A program made the translations under genes and the position numbers. The notes beneath the pieces were generated by a model, which saw only the letters and a list, made by a program, of their open reading frames with translations, was not told the origin of the DNA and did no database searches. 64,000 nt of DNA from Herbiconiux sp. SALV-R1. GTDB lineage: Bacteria; Actinomycetota; Actinomycetes; Actinomycetales; Microbacteriaceae. Every line of letters begins with the position of its first letter. The stretch's first letter is position 1. Location of the stretch: the NCBI RefSeq assembly GCF_013113715.1, contig NZ_CP053344.1:2542001-2606000 (forward strand), read 5' to 3'. This document shows positions 1 to 10,780 of this stretch, one piece after another.

Positions 1-1469
1 TGGCCGATGCACAGGCCGGTTGTGCCGCCTGAGAATCTGCCGTCGGTCAATAGTAGTACATCCTTGCCGAGCCCGGCGCCCTTGATGGCGGCGGTGATGG
101 CGAGCATCTCACGCATGCCGGGGCCGCCCTTCGGGCCCTCGTAGCGGATGACGACGACGTCGCCGGCGTTGATGCGGCCCTCGGTCAGCGCATCCATCGC
201 CGCGCGCTCGCGCTCGAACACCCGCGCGGGGCCCTCGAACACGTCGGCGTCGAAGCCCGCCGACTTCACCACGGCGCCCTCGGGGGCGAACGAGCCCTGG
301 AGGATCGTGAGACCACCCGACTTGTGGATGGGGTTGGTGAGGGGGCGCAGCACCTCGCCGTCGAGCGGGGCGATGCTCATCTCGGCGAGGTTCTCCTCCA
401 CCGTCTTGCCGGTGACCGTCATGGCGTCGCCGTGCAGCAGGCCCTCGTCGAGCAGCGCCTTCATGACGGCGGGAACGCCGCCGTGGCGGTCGACGTCGTT
501 CATGACGAAGCGGCCGAAGGGCTTGAGGTCGCCGATGTGCGGCACCTTGTCGCCGATCTTGTTGAAGTCGGCGAGCGTGAGCTCGACCTCGGCCTCGTTG
601 GCGATGGCCAGCAGGTGCAGCACGAGGTTGGTGGAGCCGCCGAACGCCATGCCGACGGCGATGGCGTTCTCGAGCGACTTCTTCGTGATGATGTCGCGCG
701 CGGTGAGACCGAGGCGCAGCATGTTGACCACGGCCTCGCCCGAGCGGTGCGCGAAGTAGTCGCGGCGGCGGTCGGCGGCGGCGGGGCTCGCCGAGCCCGG
801 GAGGCTCATGCCCATCGCCTCGGCGGCGCTCGCCATCGTGTTGGCGGTGTACATGCCACCGCACGAGCCCTCGCCCGGGGCGAAGGCGCACTCGATGCGG
901 TGCGCGTCTTCCATCGACATGCGGCCGGCGCGCACGGCGCCGACGGCCTCGAAGGAGTCGATGATGGTGATGTCTTTCTCGGTGCCGTCGGAGAGCTTCA
1001 CCCAGCCCGGGGCGATCGAGCCGGCGTAGAGGAAGACGGAGGCGAGGTCGAGTCGGGCGGCGGCCATGAGCATGCCGGGCAGCGACTTGTCGCAGCCGGC
1101 CAGGAGCACCGAGCCGTCGAGGCGCTCGGCCATCATGACGGTCTCGACGGAGTCGGCGATGACCTCGCGGGAGACCAGTGAGAAGTGCATGCCCTCGTGG
1201 CCCATGGAGATGCCGTCGGAGACGGAGATGGTGCCGAACTGCAGCGGGTAGCCGCCCCCGGAGTGCACACCCTCCTTGCTGGCGCGCGCGAGGCGCTCGA
1301 GCGAGAGGTTGCAGGGGGTGATCTCGTTCCACGAGCTGGCGATGCCGATCTGCGGCTTCTCCCAGTCGCCGTCCCCCATGCCGACCCCGCGGAGCATTCC
1401 GCGCGAGGTGAGGGCTTCGATTCCGTCGGTGACGGTACGGCTCCGCGGTTTCATGTCTGTTTCGGGCAT
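1..1469 (-). CDS. ilvD: Dihydroxy-acid dehydratase IlvD (3' end outside window)
   Basis: Dehydrates 2,3-dihydroxy-acids to 2-keto acids in the cytoplasm, the third common step of valine, leucine and isoleucine synthesis. The minus-strand frame from ATG 1469 reads [20 protein letters not shown] and contains the family's three cysteine contexts for the Fe-S cluster: [15 protein letters not shown] and [10 protein letters not shown]. It also has [10 protein letters not shown] at the window edge, the conserved C-terminal block. About 489 codons are present; the family is usually 550-620 aa, so only the last part is missing. A second ATG lies at 1454. It sits 113 bp downstream of otsB on the same strand. 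The identification is secure. Confidence 0.96.
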   Translation of the reverse strand, partial: MPETDMKPRSRTVTDGIEALTSRGMLRGVGMGDGDWEKPQIGIASSWNEITPCNLSLERLARASKEGVHSGGGYPLQFGTISVSDGISMGHEGMHFSLVSREVIADSVETVMMAERLDGSVLLAGCDKSLPGMLMAAARLDLASVFLYAGSIAPGWVKLSDGTEKDITIIDSFEAVGAVRAGRMSMEDAHRIECAFAPGEGSCGGMYTANTMASAAEAMGMSLPGSASPAAADRRRDYFAHRSGEAVVNMLRLGLTARDIITKKSLENAIAVGMAFGGSTNLVLHLLAIANEAEVELTLADFNKIGDKVPHIGDLKPFGRFVMNDVDRHGGVPAVMKALLDEGLLHGDAMTVTGKTVEENLAEMSIAPLDGEVLRPLTNPIHKSGGLTILQGSFAPEGAVVKSAGFDADVFEGPARVFERERAAMDALTEGRINAGDVVVIRYEGPKGGPGMREMLAITAAIKGAGLGKDVLLLTDGRFSGGTTGLCIG

Positions 1470-1582
1470 GTGACGAGTTTAGAGGCGCTGGCGCCCTGGT
1501 GATGCACGACGACGAATCTGTGGAGAGGCATCGCCCGCCGACGGGCTGTGCAGAACAGACGCGCTGCCCGCGGGTCCGGCAC

Positions 1583-2382
1583 TCAGCGCCCGGCGCGCAG
1601 CTCCGCGAGCCGCGCCAGCACCGCCGCCACCTCGGCGGGCCCGGCGACGCGATGCTCCGCGACGGTCTCCCCCGCCCCGCTCTTCAGCCCGAGGTCGCCG
1701 TCGCCGAGCGCCCGGAACCCGTCTTCGTCGGTGACGTCGTCTCCGGCGAACAGCACGGCGTCGGCGCCGACCAGCTCGCGCAGCCGTTCGACGGCGTCGC
1801 CCTTCGTGGTCGAGCGCACCGCGAACTCGATCACGTTCTTGCCGCGGCGCACCGTGAGTCCGTTCTTTTCGACGCCCGCGGCTTCGAGCGCGGCGCGTTC
1901 CGCCTCCGCGCTGTCGGCCTCGCCGGCAAGACGGGTGTGCAGCGCGAAGCCCGCGGGCTTCGTCTCGATCCAGGCGCCCTCGACCGGCTCGGCGACCGCG
2001 CGCAGTGCGTCTCCGAGCGCCGCGACCTTCCGCTGCTCCTCGGCGTCGAGCGCGAGCTCGGTCACGCCGTCGTGCCGCACCTCGACGCCGTGCGAGCCCA
2101 CGAGCAGCGCCGACTCGGGCAGACGCGTCACGTGCTCGAGACTCGCCATGGCGCGCCCCGAGACCATCGCCACCCAGGTGTCGGGTTGGTCGAGCAGCCG
2201 CAGCACCGCCTCGTGCGCCTCGGGGAGGGCGCGCGCGTCGTCGGGCCGGTCGACCTCGGGGGCGAGCGTGCCGTCGAAGTCGAGCGCCACGAGCAGCCGG
2301 GGAACGGATGCGAGGCGCTCGAGCGCAGACTCCGTCGCCTCCGGGAGCGGCAGGCCGCCGGTCTCGGTAAGCGGGCCCGCGG

Positions 2383-2386
<4 letters not shown>
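1583..2386 (-). CDS. otsB: Trehalose-6-phosphate phosphatase OtsB
   Basis: Removes phosphate from trehalose-6-phosphate to give trehalose, an osmoprotectant. The 267-aa protein has the HAD-family nucleophile motif DFDGT at residues 36-40 and the C-terminal metal-binding motif GDDVTDEDGF, with GSHGVE between them, all typical of OtsB. The GTG start at 2386 overlaps the otsA stop in a GTGA arrangement (4 nt), so translation is probably coupled. The open frame extends much further upstream but only antisense or out of frame through otsA. Length fits the family. Confidence 0.94.
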
Positions 2387-3984
<1,598 letters not shown>

Positions 3985-4051
3985 GTCTCCTCGCGAGTCT
4001 ACCCGGGGTCGGGTCGGGGTAGTTTGGTCGCATCGACGAGAGAGGACGGCC

Positions 4052-4246
4052 GTGCGCAAGTACATCCTGAACACGAGCATCATCAGTTCGGTCATCGGCG
4101 CCGTGTCGGCGATCCAGACCACCCGCAAGGGCCCTCGCGACTGGCGGCTCGTGCTCATGTGGGTGAGCTGGGCCATCACCGTCGCCCTCGCCATCGGCAG
4201 CGTGATGGAGCAGGACGAGGACGCCCGGGAGCTCGAAGAGCGCTGA
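4052..4246 (+). CDS. Small conserved-type membrane-associated protein, unknown function
   Basis: A 64-aa protein from GTG 4052, preceded by AGAGGA about 6 nt upstream. Two hydrophobic stretches (about residues 5-20 and 32-50) separated by basic QTTRKGPRDWR, then an acidic tail EQDEDARELEER. It is divergent from otsA (67 bp apart). I recognise no domain. The RBS, hydrophobic pattern and charge distribution support a real gene. Confidence 0.7.
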   Translation: MRKYILNTSIISSVIGAVSAIQTTRKGPRDWRLVLMWVSWAITVALAIGSVMEQDEDARELEER

Positions 4247-4362
4247 CGCCGGCGAAATCCCTCCCCCACCTGCGGTTTGCTCGGCCGGTGCGGCGTGTCG
4301 GCGCCTTCGATGTCGCAGGCGGAGCGCACACTGTTCTCACGGGCGGCGGAGAGGGAGTTCTG

Positions 4363-5001
4363 ATGATCGGATGGCGGCGGAGAGCGAAGGCGGTTCGCGA
4401 GAGCGCCGTCAGCCAGGAGCGGCTCTACGAGCTGGTCAACCAGACCCTCATGGAGAACTTCGGCCCGCTCGGGTCGTTCGCCATCACGCGTCGCACCGCC
4501 GTCGACACCGACGACATCTTCCACACCGTGCTGGCCCGATCGGTCGCCCACGATATCGTGGCGAACCTCGCCGAGCACGGCATCGTGGTGAGCACGGCCG
4601 CGGGCGAGCGCGCTGCCGCGGCCGCGGCCGTCGCCGCCACCTCGGCGCCGCGTGCCGGCGCCGCCTTCACGGCCGCGGGTTCGTCGCGCACCACCCGGCC
4701 CTGGCTCGCCCCGGTCGAGTCGGTGCCGGTGCACCGCGACCTCGCCCGCGCGGTGTCGGCGGCCACCCGCTCCGACTCCTCGCTCGAGCCGGCAGCCCGG
4801 GTCGCCGAGTCGGCCCCGGCAGCCCGGGTCGCGGAGATCCCGGCCTACCCCACCACCGAGCACGGCGTCGTCATCGGCGAGCGCCCGCTGATCGACGGGC
4901 CCGACCCGCTCGACGACGACGCGATGCGCTCCCTCGTCGCGCACCACCACGACGTCGAGGCCGCGGCCGCCGAGAAGGCGGCCCGCAGCATCGCGATCTG
5001 A
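4363..5001 (+). CDS. Hypothetical protein, Ala-rich
   Basis: A 212-aa protein from ATG 4363 with GAGGGAG about 7 nt upstream. The N-terminal 80 residues look structured (RLYELVNQTLMENFGPLGSF). The middle is Ala-rich and low in complexity and includes a short in-frame duplication of an ARVAE unit around residues 145-160. The C-terminal part is acidic. No family recognised and no signal peptide or membrane segment seen. It converges on zwf, with a hairpin between the two. Confidence 0.7.
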   Translation: MIGWRRRAKAVRESAVSQERLYELVNQTLMENFGPLGSFAITRRTAVDTDDIFHTVLARSVAHDIVANLAEHGIVVSTAAGERAAAAAAVAATSAPRAGAAFTAAGSSRTTRPWLAPVESVPVHRDLARAVSAATRSDSSLEPAARVAESAPAARVAEIPAYPTTEHGVVIGERPLIDGPDPLDDDAMRSLVAHHHDVEAAAAEKAARSIAI

Positions 5002-5008
5002 CCCGCCT

Positions 5009-5032
5009 GCGCCCCGGGTCTGCACGGGGCGC
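5009..5032. terminator. Hairpin between convergent genes
   Basis: GCGCCCCG (5009-5016) pairs perfectly with CGGGGCGC (5025-5032) across an 8-nt loop, just after the stop of the 4363 gene and before the zwf stop. No long T-run; probably acts for both directions. Confidence 0.55.
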
Positions 5033-5070
5033 GGCTGGACGCGCGGCTGAGGGGACCTGCCCGACGCCCG

Positions 5071-6456
5071 TCAGCCGATGGGCGCCCAGTCCGACGGCCC
5101 CGAGCTGCCCGCAGGGTACTCGTCGAGCGGAACCTCGTCGGCCTTCCAGGCCGCGATGACCGGGGCGAGGATGCGCCACCCCTCCACCGCGGAGTCGCCG
5201 CGCACGCTGAGCGTGGGGTCGCCGTCGAGGATGCCCGCCAGCACTTCGCGGTAGGCCAGCAGCTGCCCGTCGCCGAACGTTGCGTCGAGGCTCGCGCGCT
5301 CGAGCTCGTAGGGGTCGCCCGGGCCGTTGATGTCGATCTCGAGCGACATCGCGTCGGGCGCCAGGAAGATACGCAGCACGGTCGGAGAGTTGACGCCCGT
5401 GAGCCCCTGCGGCACCTGCTGGGCGGGCTTGAAGGTGATGACGATCTCGCGGCGACGCTCCCCGAGGGCCTTGCCCGAGCGCAGCGTGATGGGCACGCCG
5501 GCCCAGCGCCAGGTGCGCACCTCGAGCGCGACCTCGGCAAGCGTCTCGGTCTCGCGGGAAGGGTCGACGCCTTCCTCGGCGACGTAGTCGGGCAGCTGTC
5601 GCCCGTCGATGGTGCCGGCCGTGTAGCGGGCGCGGCGGCTCGACGCCTTGGGGTCGTCGCCCAGCAGGTGCGTCGCCCGCAGCACGAGCTCCTTGGCGTC
5701 GCGCAGGTCGTCGGAACCCAAGGTCGACGGCGGCTCCATCGCCAGCACCGCCATCACCTGCAGCAGGTGGCTCTGGATCATGTCGTCGAGCGCGCCCGCC
5801 TTGTCGTAGTAGCCCGCGCGCCCCTCGAGACCCAGCTGCTCGTCGTAGACGATGTCGACCGAGGCGATGTGGTCGGAGTTCCACAGCGGCTCGAAGATGC
5901 GGTTGGCGAAGCGCAGGCCCAGGATGTTGAACACCGTCGATCGGCCGAGGAAGTGGTCGACGCGGTGGATCTGGTTCTCGGGAACGAGTTTCGCCAGTTC
6001 GGCGTTCAGGGCTTCGGCGCTCGCGACATCCATGCCGAACGGCTTCTCGAGGGCGAGGGTGAGGCCCGACGGGAACGGGATGGAGTGCAGGGTGGTCACG
6101 ACCGCCGCGGCGACCGCCGGCGGCAGGGCGAAGTAGATGGCGGGCGTGCCCTTCGCCATGCCGAGAACCCTGCTGAGCTCGTCGGGGTCGGTGACGTCGG
6201 CCTTCACGTAACGCGTCGAGGCGAGCACGGCGTCGACTGCCGCGCCGGAGGCGTCGACCTGGGCGAACGACTTCTTCACGACGTCGCGCCACTCGTCGTC
6301 GCTCCACTCCACTCCCCCGGCTCCGATGAGCTCGAGGTGGCGCTGCGGCTGATCCGTGAGGAGCTGCGCCAGACCTGGGAGGAGCAGTCGCGCCGTGAGG
6401 TCGCCGCTGGCGCCGAAGATGAGCAGGGTGTCGACACGTTGCGTGGAAGCCGTCAT
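5071..6456 (-). CDS. zwf: Glucose-6-phosphate dehydrogenase paralogue
   Basis: Expected to oxidise glucose-6-phosphate to 6-phosphogluconolactone with NAD(P)+ in the cytoplasm. The 461-aa protein has the nucleotide-binding motif GASGDL (15-20), EKPFG (137-141) and, at 165-172, RVDHFLGR where the family signature is RIDHYLGK. The catalytic-site histidine is kept but the usual lysine after LG is arginine and Tyr is Phe. At 461 aa it is also shorter than the usual 490-515. ATG 6456 is chosen because the reading frame upstream lacks family sequence. It could be a paralogue with changed kinetics or substrate; a canonical zwf elsewhere in the genome is likely. Confidence 0.85.
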   Translation of the reverse strand: MTASTQRVDTLLIFGASGDLTARLLLPGLAQLLTDQPQRHLELIGAGGVEWSDDEWRDVVKKSFAQVDASGAAVDAVLASTRYVKADVTDPDELSRVLGMAKGTPAIYFALPPAVAAAVVTTLHSIPFPSGLTLALEKPFGMDVASAEALNAELAKLVPENQIHRVDHFLGRSTVFNILGLRFANRIFEPLWNSDHIASVDIVYDEQLGLEGRAGYYDKAGALDDMIQSHLLQVMAVLAMEPPSTLGSDDLRDAKELVLRATHLLGDDPKASSRRARYTAGTIDGRQLPDYVAEEGVDPSRETETLAEVALEVRTWRWAGVPITLRSGKALGERRREIVITFKPAQQVPQGLTGVNSPTVLRIFLAPDAMSLEIDINGPGDPYELERASLDATFGDGQLLAYREVLAGILDGDPTLSVRGDSAVEGWRILAPVIAAWKADEVPLDEYPAGSSGPSDWAPIG

Positions 6457-6565
6457 GTCTCTCACAGTAGCGACATCACGGCTCGGAGCGGCCGCGCATC
6501 CGCTGTTCTCTCGAGCCGCATCGAGGAGAGCAGGCGCACCCGCACCAGCACGGGCGCACGCGAAA

Positions 6566-6600
6566 GAGCAGGGGCGACCACCCGAAGGCCGCCCCTGCTC
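6566..6600 (-). terminator. Terminator of the LuxR-type gene
   Basis: GAGCAGGGGCG (6566-6576) pairs perfectly over 11 bp with CGCCCCTGCTC (6590-6600), loop 13 nt. On the minus strand the stem is followed by TTTCG. It lies between the end of the LuxR-type gene and the start of zwf and would keep the two transcripts apart. Confidence 0.7.
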
Positions 6601-6752
6601 ACGGGCGCCGGCCGCGATCATCGCGCGGGCCTCGAGACCTGGAGCTGACGAGTGAACCAGGAACGGCCAGGGACTGGCGCGAGAACCCGCGCTGGTGGAT
6701 GACCCGCTCAGCGCCTAGACCCATTCAAACGTGCAGCTCGCCGCAACCGTGA

Positions 6753-6769
6753 TGAGTAATTGCTACTCG
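6753..6769. promoter_or_regulatory. GAGTA-N5-TACTC inverted repeat (candidate LuxR-type site)
   Basis: TGAGTA-ATTGC-TACTCG lies 23 bp past the end of the LuxR-type gene. It is one of three sites with the same arms and 5-nt spacer in the host DNA of this window (also 9679-9695 and 63375-63391). Role is inferred from the symmetry and recurrence only. Confidence 0.45.
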
Positions 6770-6791
6770 ATCTCTGCCCGCCTAATCGATC

Positions 6792-9599
6792 TCAGCCCGC
6801 CGACGACAGCGACTCGTAGGGGCTGTCGAGCTGGAGGTTCTGCAGCTCGGCGGCGAGCTCGCGACGCCCCGAGATGCCGAGCTTCTTGTAGATGCGGCTG
6901 AGGTGGTTGTCGACGGTGCGCACCGAGATGCCGTGCTGTTCCGCGAGCTCGGCGCTGGTGCGCAGGGCCGCGGCGCCGCGGGCGAGCTGCCACTCGCGGT
7001 CGGTGAGCGGCATCACCCGCGGATGCAGCTGCCGGCGGTGCTGGGCGAGCGCCACCCCGGCCCGCACCGTCCACTGGTCGGCGAGCCGCGCGGCCTGGGC
7101 CGCCCGGGGCGCGTCGCCGGTGTTCTCGGCGACCCAGCGGGCCGCGTCGATGGCCGGCCCGAGCATCCCCTTCTCGGCGAAGGCCTCCGCCACGGGCATC
7201 ACGTCGTGGCGGCCGAGCACCGCGCGGGCGTGTGCCTCGCAGAGCGGGAGCGCGTCGCCGACTGCCGCGAGGTAGGGCAGCGTGACGGTCGCGCCCACGA
7301 CGGGGTCGATGCGCACCGCCTCGTAGGCCACCAGGGCGGCGAGGTAGCGGTAACCGCCGGCCTCGGCAGCGGCGAGCGCGGGTGCGAGGCTGCGCACCGC
7401 GAACCCGGGCCGACCGGCGGCCGACGACACCCAGGCGCGGGCGAGGGCGGCGTAGAGCTCGACCTTGGCGTCGTCGAAGCCGGCCTGACCCACCTGGTCG
7501 AGCCAGCTGCGGGCGATGGCGAAGCGGCCGGTGCGCGCGGCGATCGCGGCGGAGAGGGCGTCGGCCACCGGCAGGAGGCCCGCGGTGTCGCGCCAGACGA
7601 GGTCGCGGCGACCCGAACGGATGTGCTCCCAGGCCCTCGCCGGTGAGCCGGTGTGCAGCTCGATCATGGCGAGCACGAACTTCCACAGGCCCCGCGCGCT
7701 CGGGTTGTTCTCCTCGGCGCAGGCGAGGTTGTCGCGCGCCGCCTGACGCGCTTCGGGGAACCGTCCCGTGAACGAGAGCACGAGCACCCGCGAGAGGTGC
7801 AGCTGGTCGCGCGCGTTGGGCAGGTCGGCCGGGAACCGCTCGCACGCCTCGAGACCGCGTGCGACCGCCGTCTCGGCGAGCGCGAGGTCGCCGCCCATGG
7901 TGTGGAGCATGGCGGTGAGGATGAGCAGGTTGAGATCGGCGGGCGTCGTCACCTCGCCGAGTCGGTCGAGGTCGAGCGGCGGGGCGTCGGCGATGCCGCC
8001 CGCATCGGCGCCTCCGCTCGCGACGCTGCCCGCCCGCGCTCCCGTCAGCAGGCGCCACCGGGCGGCCTCTGCCTCGACGATCTCGCGCGACGCGTCGTCG
8101 GTGAGCCGCGCGAGCGCCTCCTCGGCGCGCCGCAGTGCGAGCTCGGGCTGCAGGGTGCGGAAGGCGAGGTGGTTGCCCTCCGCGACGGCGAGGCGCGCGG
8201 CGAAGTCGTCGAAGCCCGTATTCGAGCCGTCGTGGTCTGCTGCGGCGAGCGCAGCCCAGGCCGCCGCGAAGCGCTCGTCGGCCGACGCGAGCCTCCCGAT
8301 CTGCGACTGCGCCTGGGCCTGCACGAGCTCGCCGCTGGCCCGGAGCACGGCGTCGTCGCCCGCTCCGGCCACGGCGTGCTCGCCGAGGGTGACGGTGGTG
8401 GCGTAGCGCTGCGCGCCGAGCTCCCCGTGGGCGAGGTCGAGCAGGCGGCGCGAGTCGACGCGCTGGCCCGCCGAGAGCTGCAGCACGGCCCGGCGCACCC
8501 GGTGCTCGGGGTAGCCGTCGAGCATGTCGGCTCCGGCGGCGCAGAACCCCGCGCGCCACAGCTCCGACACCGTGGGGAGGATGACCGGTTCGAAGAGCGG
8601 ATGCGCGAGCGACACCCAGACGCGGCCGTCGGCCGAGCGGGTGCGCACGAAGCCCCGCTCCTCGGCGAGCGCCGTCGAGCGGGCGGAGACGCCCGAGGTT
8701 CCCGCCTGCTCGACCGGCAGGTCTCCCGCGATGGCGAGCAGGGTGAGCAGGTCGCCGACGAACTCGTCGGCGGCGAGCGGATCGGCGGGCAGCGAGGCCA
8801 CCACCTCGGCGGAGAGGTAGGGCCAGCTGGTGTGCCAGGCGGCGCCGACGTCGTGGAGGTCGTCTGCGCAGACGGCGGCGTCGGCGAGCGCGACCAGGGT
8901 GCGGGTGCTGCCGGCGGCGAGTCGGTGCATCTCGTCGGCGGCGTCGGTGCTGACGCTCGGGCCGAGCCGGTCTTTCACCACGTCGTGGCTCTCGGCGGCG
9001 GTGAGCGCCGCAAGGTCGACGACGAGCGTCGCGCGCTCCGTCAGCCGCGACAGCGCCGCGGCGGGTGCCGCCGCCGCCCGGCCCGCGGGTGTGGGCGCGG
9101 GCGTGGGGCACGACAGCAGAAGCGTCGCGGACCCCGCCTGACACAGCTGCTCGAGCACGCACAGGCTCGAGGCGTCGAGGTCGTGCACGTCGTCGACGAC
9201 GAGGAGCGCCCCCTGCGCGACAGCGCGGTGCAGGGCGACCATCAGCTCGCCGCTCGACGAGGTGGGTGCCTCGGCGGTCGGCGCGACGGCCGGGAAGGCG
9301 CCGGCCCCCTGGGCCGCGGGGCCAGGAACGAGGTCGACGACGACCGGCGCGAACGCCCCGAGCGGCACCCCCGAGAGCTCGGAGCGCCCGTGCACCGAGA
9401 TGACCCGGCGCTCCGGCCCGAGCGCGGCGATCGCCGCCTCGAGCAGGGCGGAACGGCCGACCCCGCGAGCGCCGGTGACGAGCGCGACGACGGGCCGGTC
9501 TGCCGGGGTGAGGGCGCCGACGAGGCGCTTCAGTGCGCGGTCGCGGCCGTGGAGTCGAGTGGAACCGGTGGGGAGCGCGGCGGGCGAGTGTGCGGGCAT
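6792..9599 (-). CDS. Large ATP-binding LuxR-family transcriptional regulator
   Basis: A 935-aa one-component regulator. The N-terminal ATPase-like region has GARGVGRS at 43-50, where a canonical Walker A would have lysine before serine, and a Walker B LLVVDDVHDLD near residue 135. A long helical, repeat-like middle region follows. The C-terminal LuxR helix-turn-helix carries LTDREWQLARG and ISVRTVDNHLSRIYKKLGI, which contains the DNA-reading helix. This is the LAL-type layout (P-loop, TPR-like middle, HTH). ATG 9599 begins the protein directly before the ATPase region. A palindrome 80 bp upstream (9679-9695) is a candidate autoregulatory site. Effector and targets unknown. Confidence 0.88.
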   Translation of the reverse strand: MPAHSPAALPTGSTRLHGRDRALKRLVGALTPADRPVVALVTGARGVGRSALLEAAIAALGPERRVISVHGRSELSGVPLGAFAPVVVDLVPGPAAQGAGAFPAVAPTAEAPTSSSGELMVALHRAVAQGALLVVDDVHDLDASSLCVLEQLCQAGSATLLLSCPTPAPTPAGRAAAAPAAALSRLTERATLVVDLAALTAAESHDVVKDRLGPSVSTDAADEMHRLAAGSTRTLVALADAAVCADDLHDVGAAWHTSWPYLSAEVVASLPADPLAADEFVGDLLTLLAIAGDLPVEQAGTSGVSARSTALAEERGFVRTRSADGRVWVSLAHPLFEPVILPTVSELWRAGFCAAGADMLDGYPEHRVRRAVLQLSAGQRVDSRRLLDLAHGELGAQRYATTVTLGEHAVAGAGDDAVLRASGELVQAQAQSQIGRLASADERFAAAWAALAAADHDGSNTGFDDFAARLAVAEGNHLAFRTLQPELALRRAEEALARLTDDASREIVEAEAARWRLLTGARAGSVASGGADAGGIADAPPLDLDRLGEVTTPADLNLLILTAMLHTMGGDLALAETAVARGLEACERFPADLPNARDQLHLSRVLVLSFTGRFPEARQAARDNLACAEENNPSARGLWKFVLAMIELHTGSPARAWEHIRSGRRDLVWRDTAGLLPVADALSAAIAARTGRFAIARSWLDQVGQAGFDDAKVELYAALARAWVSSAAGRPGFAVRSLAPALAAAEAGGYRYLAALVAYEAVRIDPVVGATVTLPYLAAVGDALPLCEAHARAVLGRHDVMPVAEAFAEKGMLGPAIDAARWVAENTGDAPRAAQAARLADQWTVRAGVALAQHRRQLHPRVMPLTDREWQLARGAAALRTSAELAEQHGISVRTVDNHLSRIYKKLGISGRRELAAELQNLQLDSPYESLSSAG

Positions 9600-9678
9600 G
9601 AGGTCTGCTTTCTCGATCGAACCGGTGGGCGGCCGGTGAGCGGATGCGCGTCACGATTCGGGTGCAACGCGTGGGTCT

Positions 9679-9695
9679 TGAGTAGGTTTTACTCA
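9679..9695. promoter_or_regulatory. TGAGTA-N5-TACTCA palindrome upstream of LuxR-type gene
   Basis: TGAGTA (9679-9684) and TACTCA (9690-9695) form a perfect 6-bp inverted repeat around GGTTT, 80 bp before the LuxR-type start. The position and symmetry suit a dimeric LuxR-type operator, perhaps for autoregulation. Confidence 0.5.
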
Positions 9696-9811
9696 TCGAA
9701 GGAGCCCCGCACCGCAGCATCCGGTCTCGTTACGTAGTGGCGAAGCCAGAGATACGTAGCCACCTGCGACGGTGGTGGCACGCCGGCCCCCGCAGCCCCT
9801 ATCGTTGACCC

Positions 9812-10099
9812 GTGACCACCGGCACCGCGCGCCTCATCGTGCTGCTCCGCGTCGCCTACATCACGGGGGCGGCGCTCTTCCTCGTCGACGTGCTCATCAA
9901 CGTGGCGCTCCAGGTGCTCATCAGAACCGGCCAGGTGCCGTACACCGAGCCCAAGGGGCCCATCTTCACCGCGATGGACTGGATCGCCATCATCGCCTTC
10001 GTCCTGGCGGCGATCGGGGCGCTGGCCACCGTCATCGCCACCTCGGAGCTCACCCGCCAGTCGGGCGGAGACTCCTTCGAGCTCGACGACACCCGCTGA
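9812..10099 (+). CDS. Small two-TM membrane protein
   Basis: A 95-aa protein from GTG 9812. Two hydrophobic segments (about residues 8-35 and 53-75) with a short polar link containing TEPKGPIF, and an acidic tail EDDTR-like end. No family recognised. It is divergent from the LuxR-type gene. Confidence 0.7.
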   Translation: MTTGTARLIVLLRVAYITGAALFLVDVLINVALQVLIRTGQVPYTEPKGPIFTAMDWIAIIAFVLAAIGALATVIATSELTRQSGGDSFELDDTR

Positions 10100-10156
10100 G
10101 TGACGGCCGGCCGGCCGGCTTGCCGATCGGCCGGTCGGGCGACCGGGCGACCGTGG

Positions 10157-10372
10157 TCAGCGGCGAGGGGCGCGGGGCGGGGCGTCGGTCCAGCGCACTC
10201 CCCGGCGTCTCGCCGCCGCGAACCCCGCGCAGAAGGCGCCGGAACCGAATCCGAGCAGCACGAGCGCCACTCCCACCACCGTGGCGGCCCCCGACAGCAG
10301 ACAGACCACCCCCGCGATCATGATCGCGACGGCGAGACTCCCCGAGAGCGCCAACCAGCCCTGCACCGTCAT
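10157..10372 (-). CDS. Small two-TM membrane protein
   Basis: A 71-aa protein with two hydrophobic Gly/Ala/Val-rich segments (about residues 4-25 and 30-52) followed by a basic, Pro/Arg-rich tail. The start 10372 lies 4 bp from the stop of the next gene upstream (10377), suggesting one transcript. Function unknown. Confidence 0.6.
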   Translation of the reverse strand: MTVQGWLALSGSLAVAIMIAGVVCLLSGAATVVGVALVLLGFGSGAFCAGFAAARRRGVRWTDAPPRAPRR

Positions 10373-10376
10373 CGCG

Positions 10377-10601
10377 TCATGGCTCCCCTCGGGAGTCGGA
10401 GTGCTGCGACACCCACTTCTTCGACTGCCGCATGCTCAGCTGGTCGCCGAGGTCGAGTTCGTGCAACGGGAACTCGGTGACCGCGTCGACGCCGTCGAGG
10501 ATGACGCGGAGGTAGTCGTCGCTGGTCGAGCCGACGATGACGCCTTGCAGCCCGGTGGCGATGACGGTGAACCGGGTACCGGGGAGGTTGCGATAGGGCA
10601 C
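10377..10601 (-). CDS. Hypothetical protein, 74 aa
   Basis: Soluble-looking small protein (MPYRNLPGTRFTVIATGLQG start) with a compact beta-strand-like pattern (FTVIATGLQGVIVGSTSDDY). ATG 10601 is preceded by a G/A-rich stretch. Probably co-transcribed with the 10157-10372 gene. No family recognised. The 179 bp between this start and the monooxygenase stop hold nothing that I can identify. Confidence 0.6.
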   Translation of the reverse strand: MPYRNLPGTRFTVIATGLQGVIVGSTSDDYLRVILDGVDAVTEFPLHELDLGDQLSMRQSKKWVSQHSDSRGEP

Positions 10602-10780
10602 CGCGATTCCTGTCTCTCAGAAGAGACCGAGGCGGCCGCGACGTTCCTCGCAGCCTAACCGGGACCGCCGTTTGCGCACCCCGAGCCGATCACGGCGCCC
10701 GTGACGTGTTCGTCCAGCGGACAAGTGCACCCTCACCGGCGGCGTGGTGCCCTTGTCGGCGCGACGCGGCCGGTCGCGGC

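Noticed and set aside
109-1332. Long minus-strand ORF opposite and offset to ilvD
   Set aside because: Arg/His-rich composition from reading a GC-rich gene in the wrong frame; the true frame is IlvD.
3985-5025. Upstream extension of the otsA frame to 5025
   Set aside because: Antisense to two plus-strand genes, lacks GT20 motifs, and ATG 3984 sits at the normal distance from SNRLP.
7653-9737. 694-aa plus-strand ORF opposite the LuxR-type gene
   Set aside because: Antisense shadow with Arg/Gly/Glu-rich composition and no RBS.
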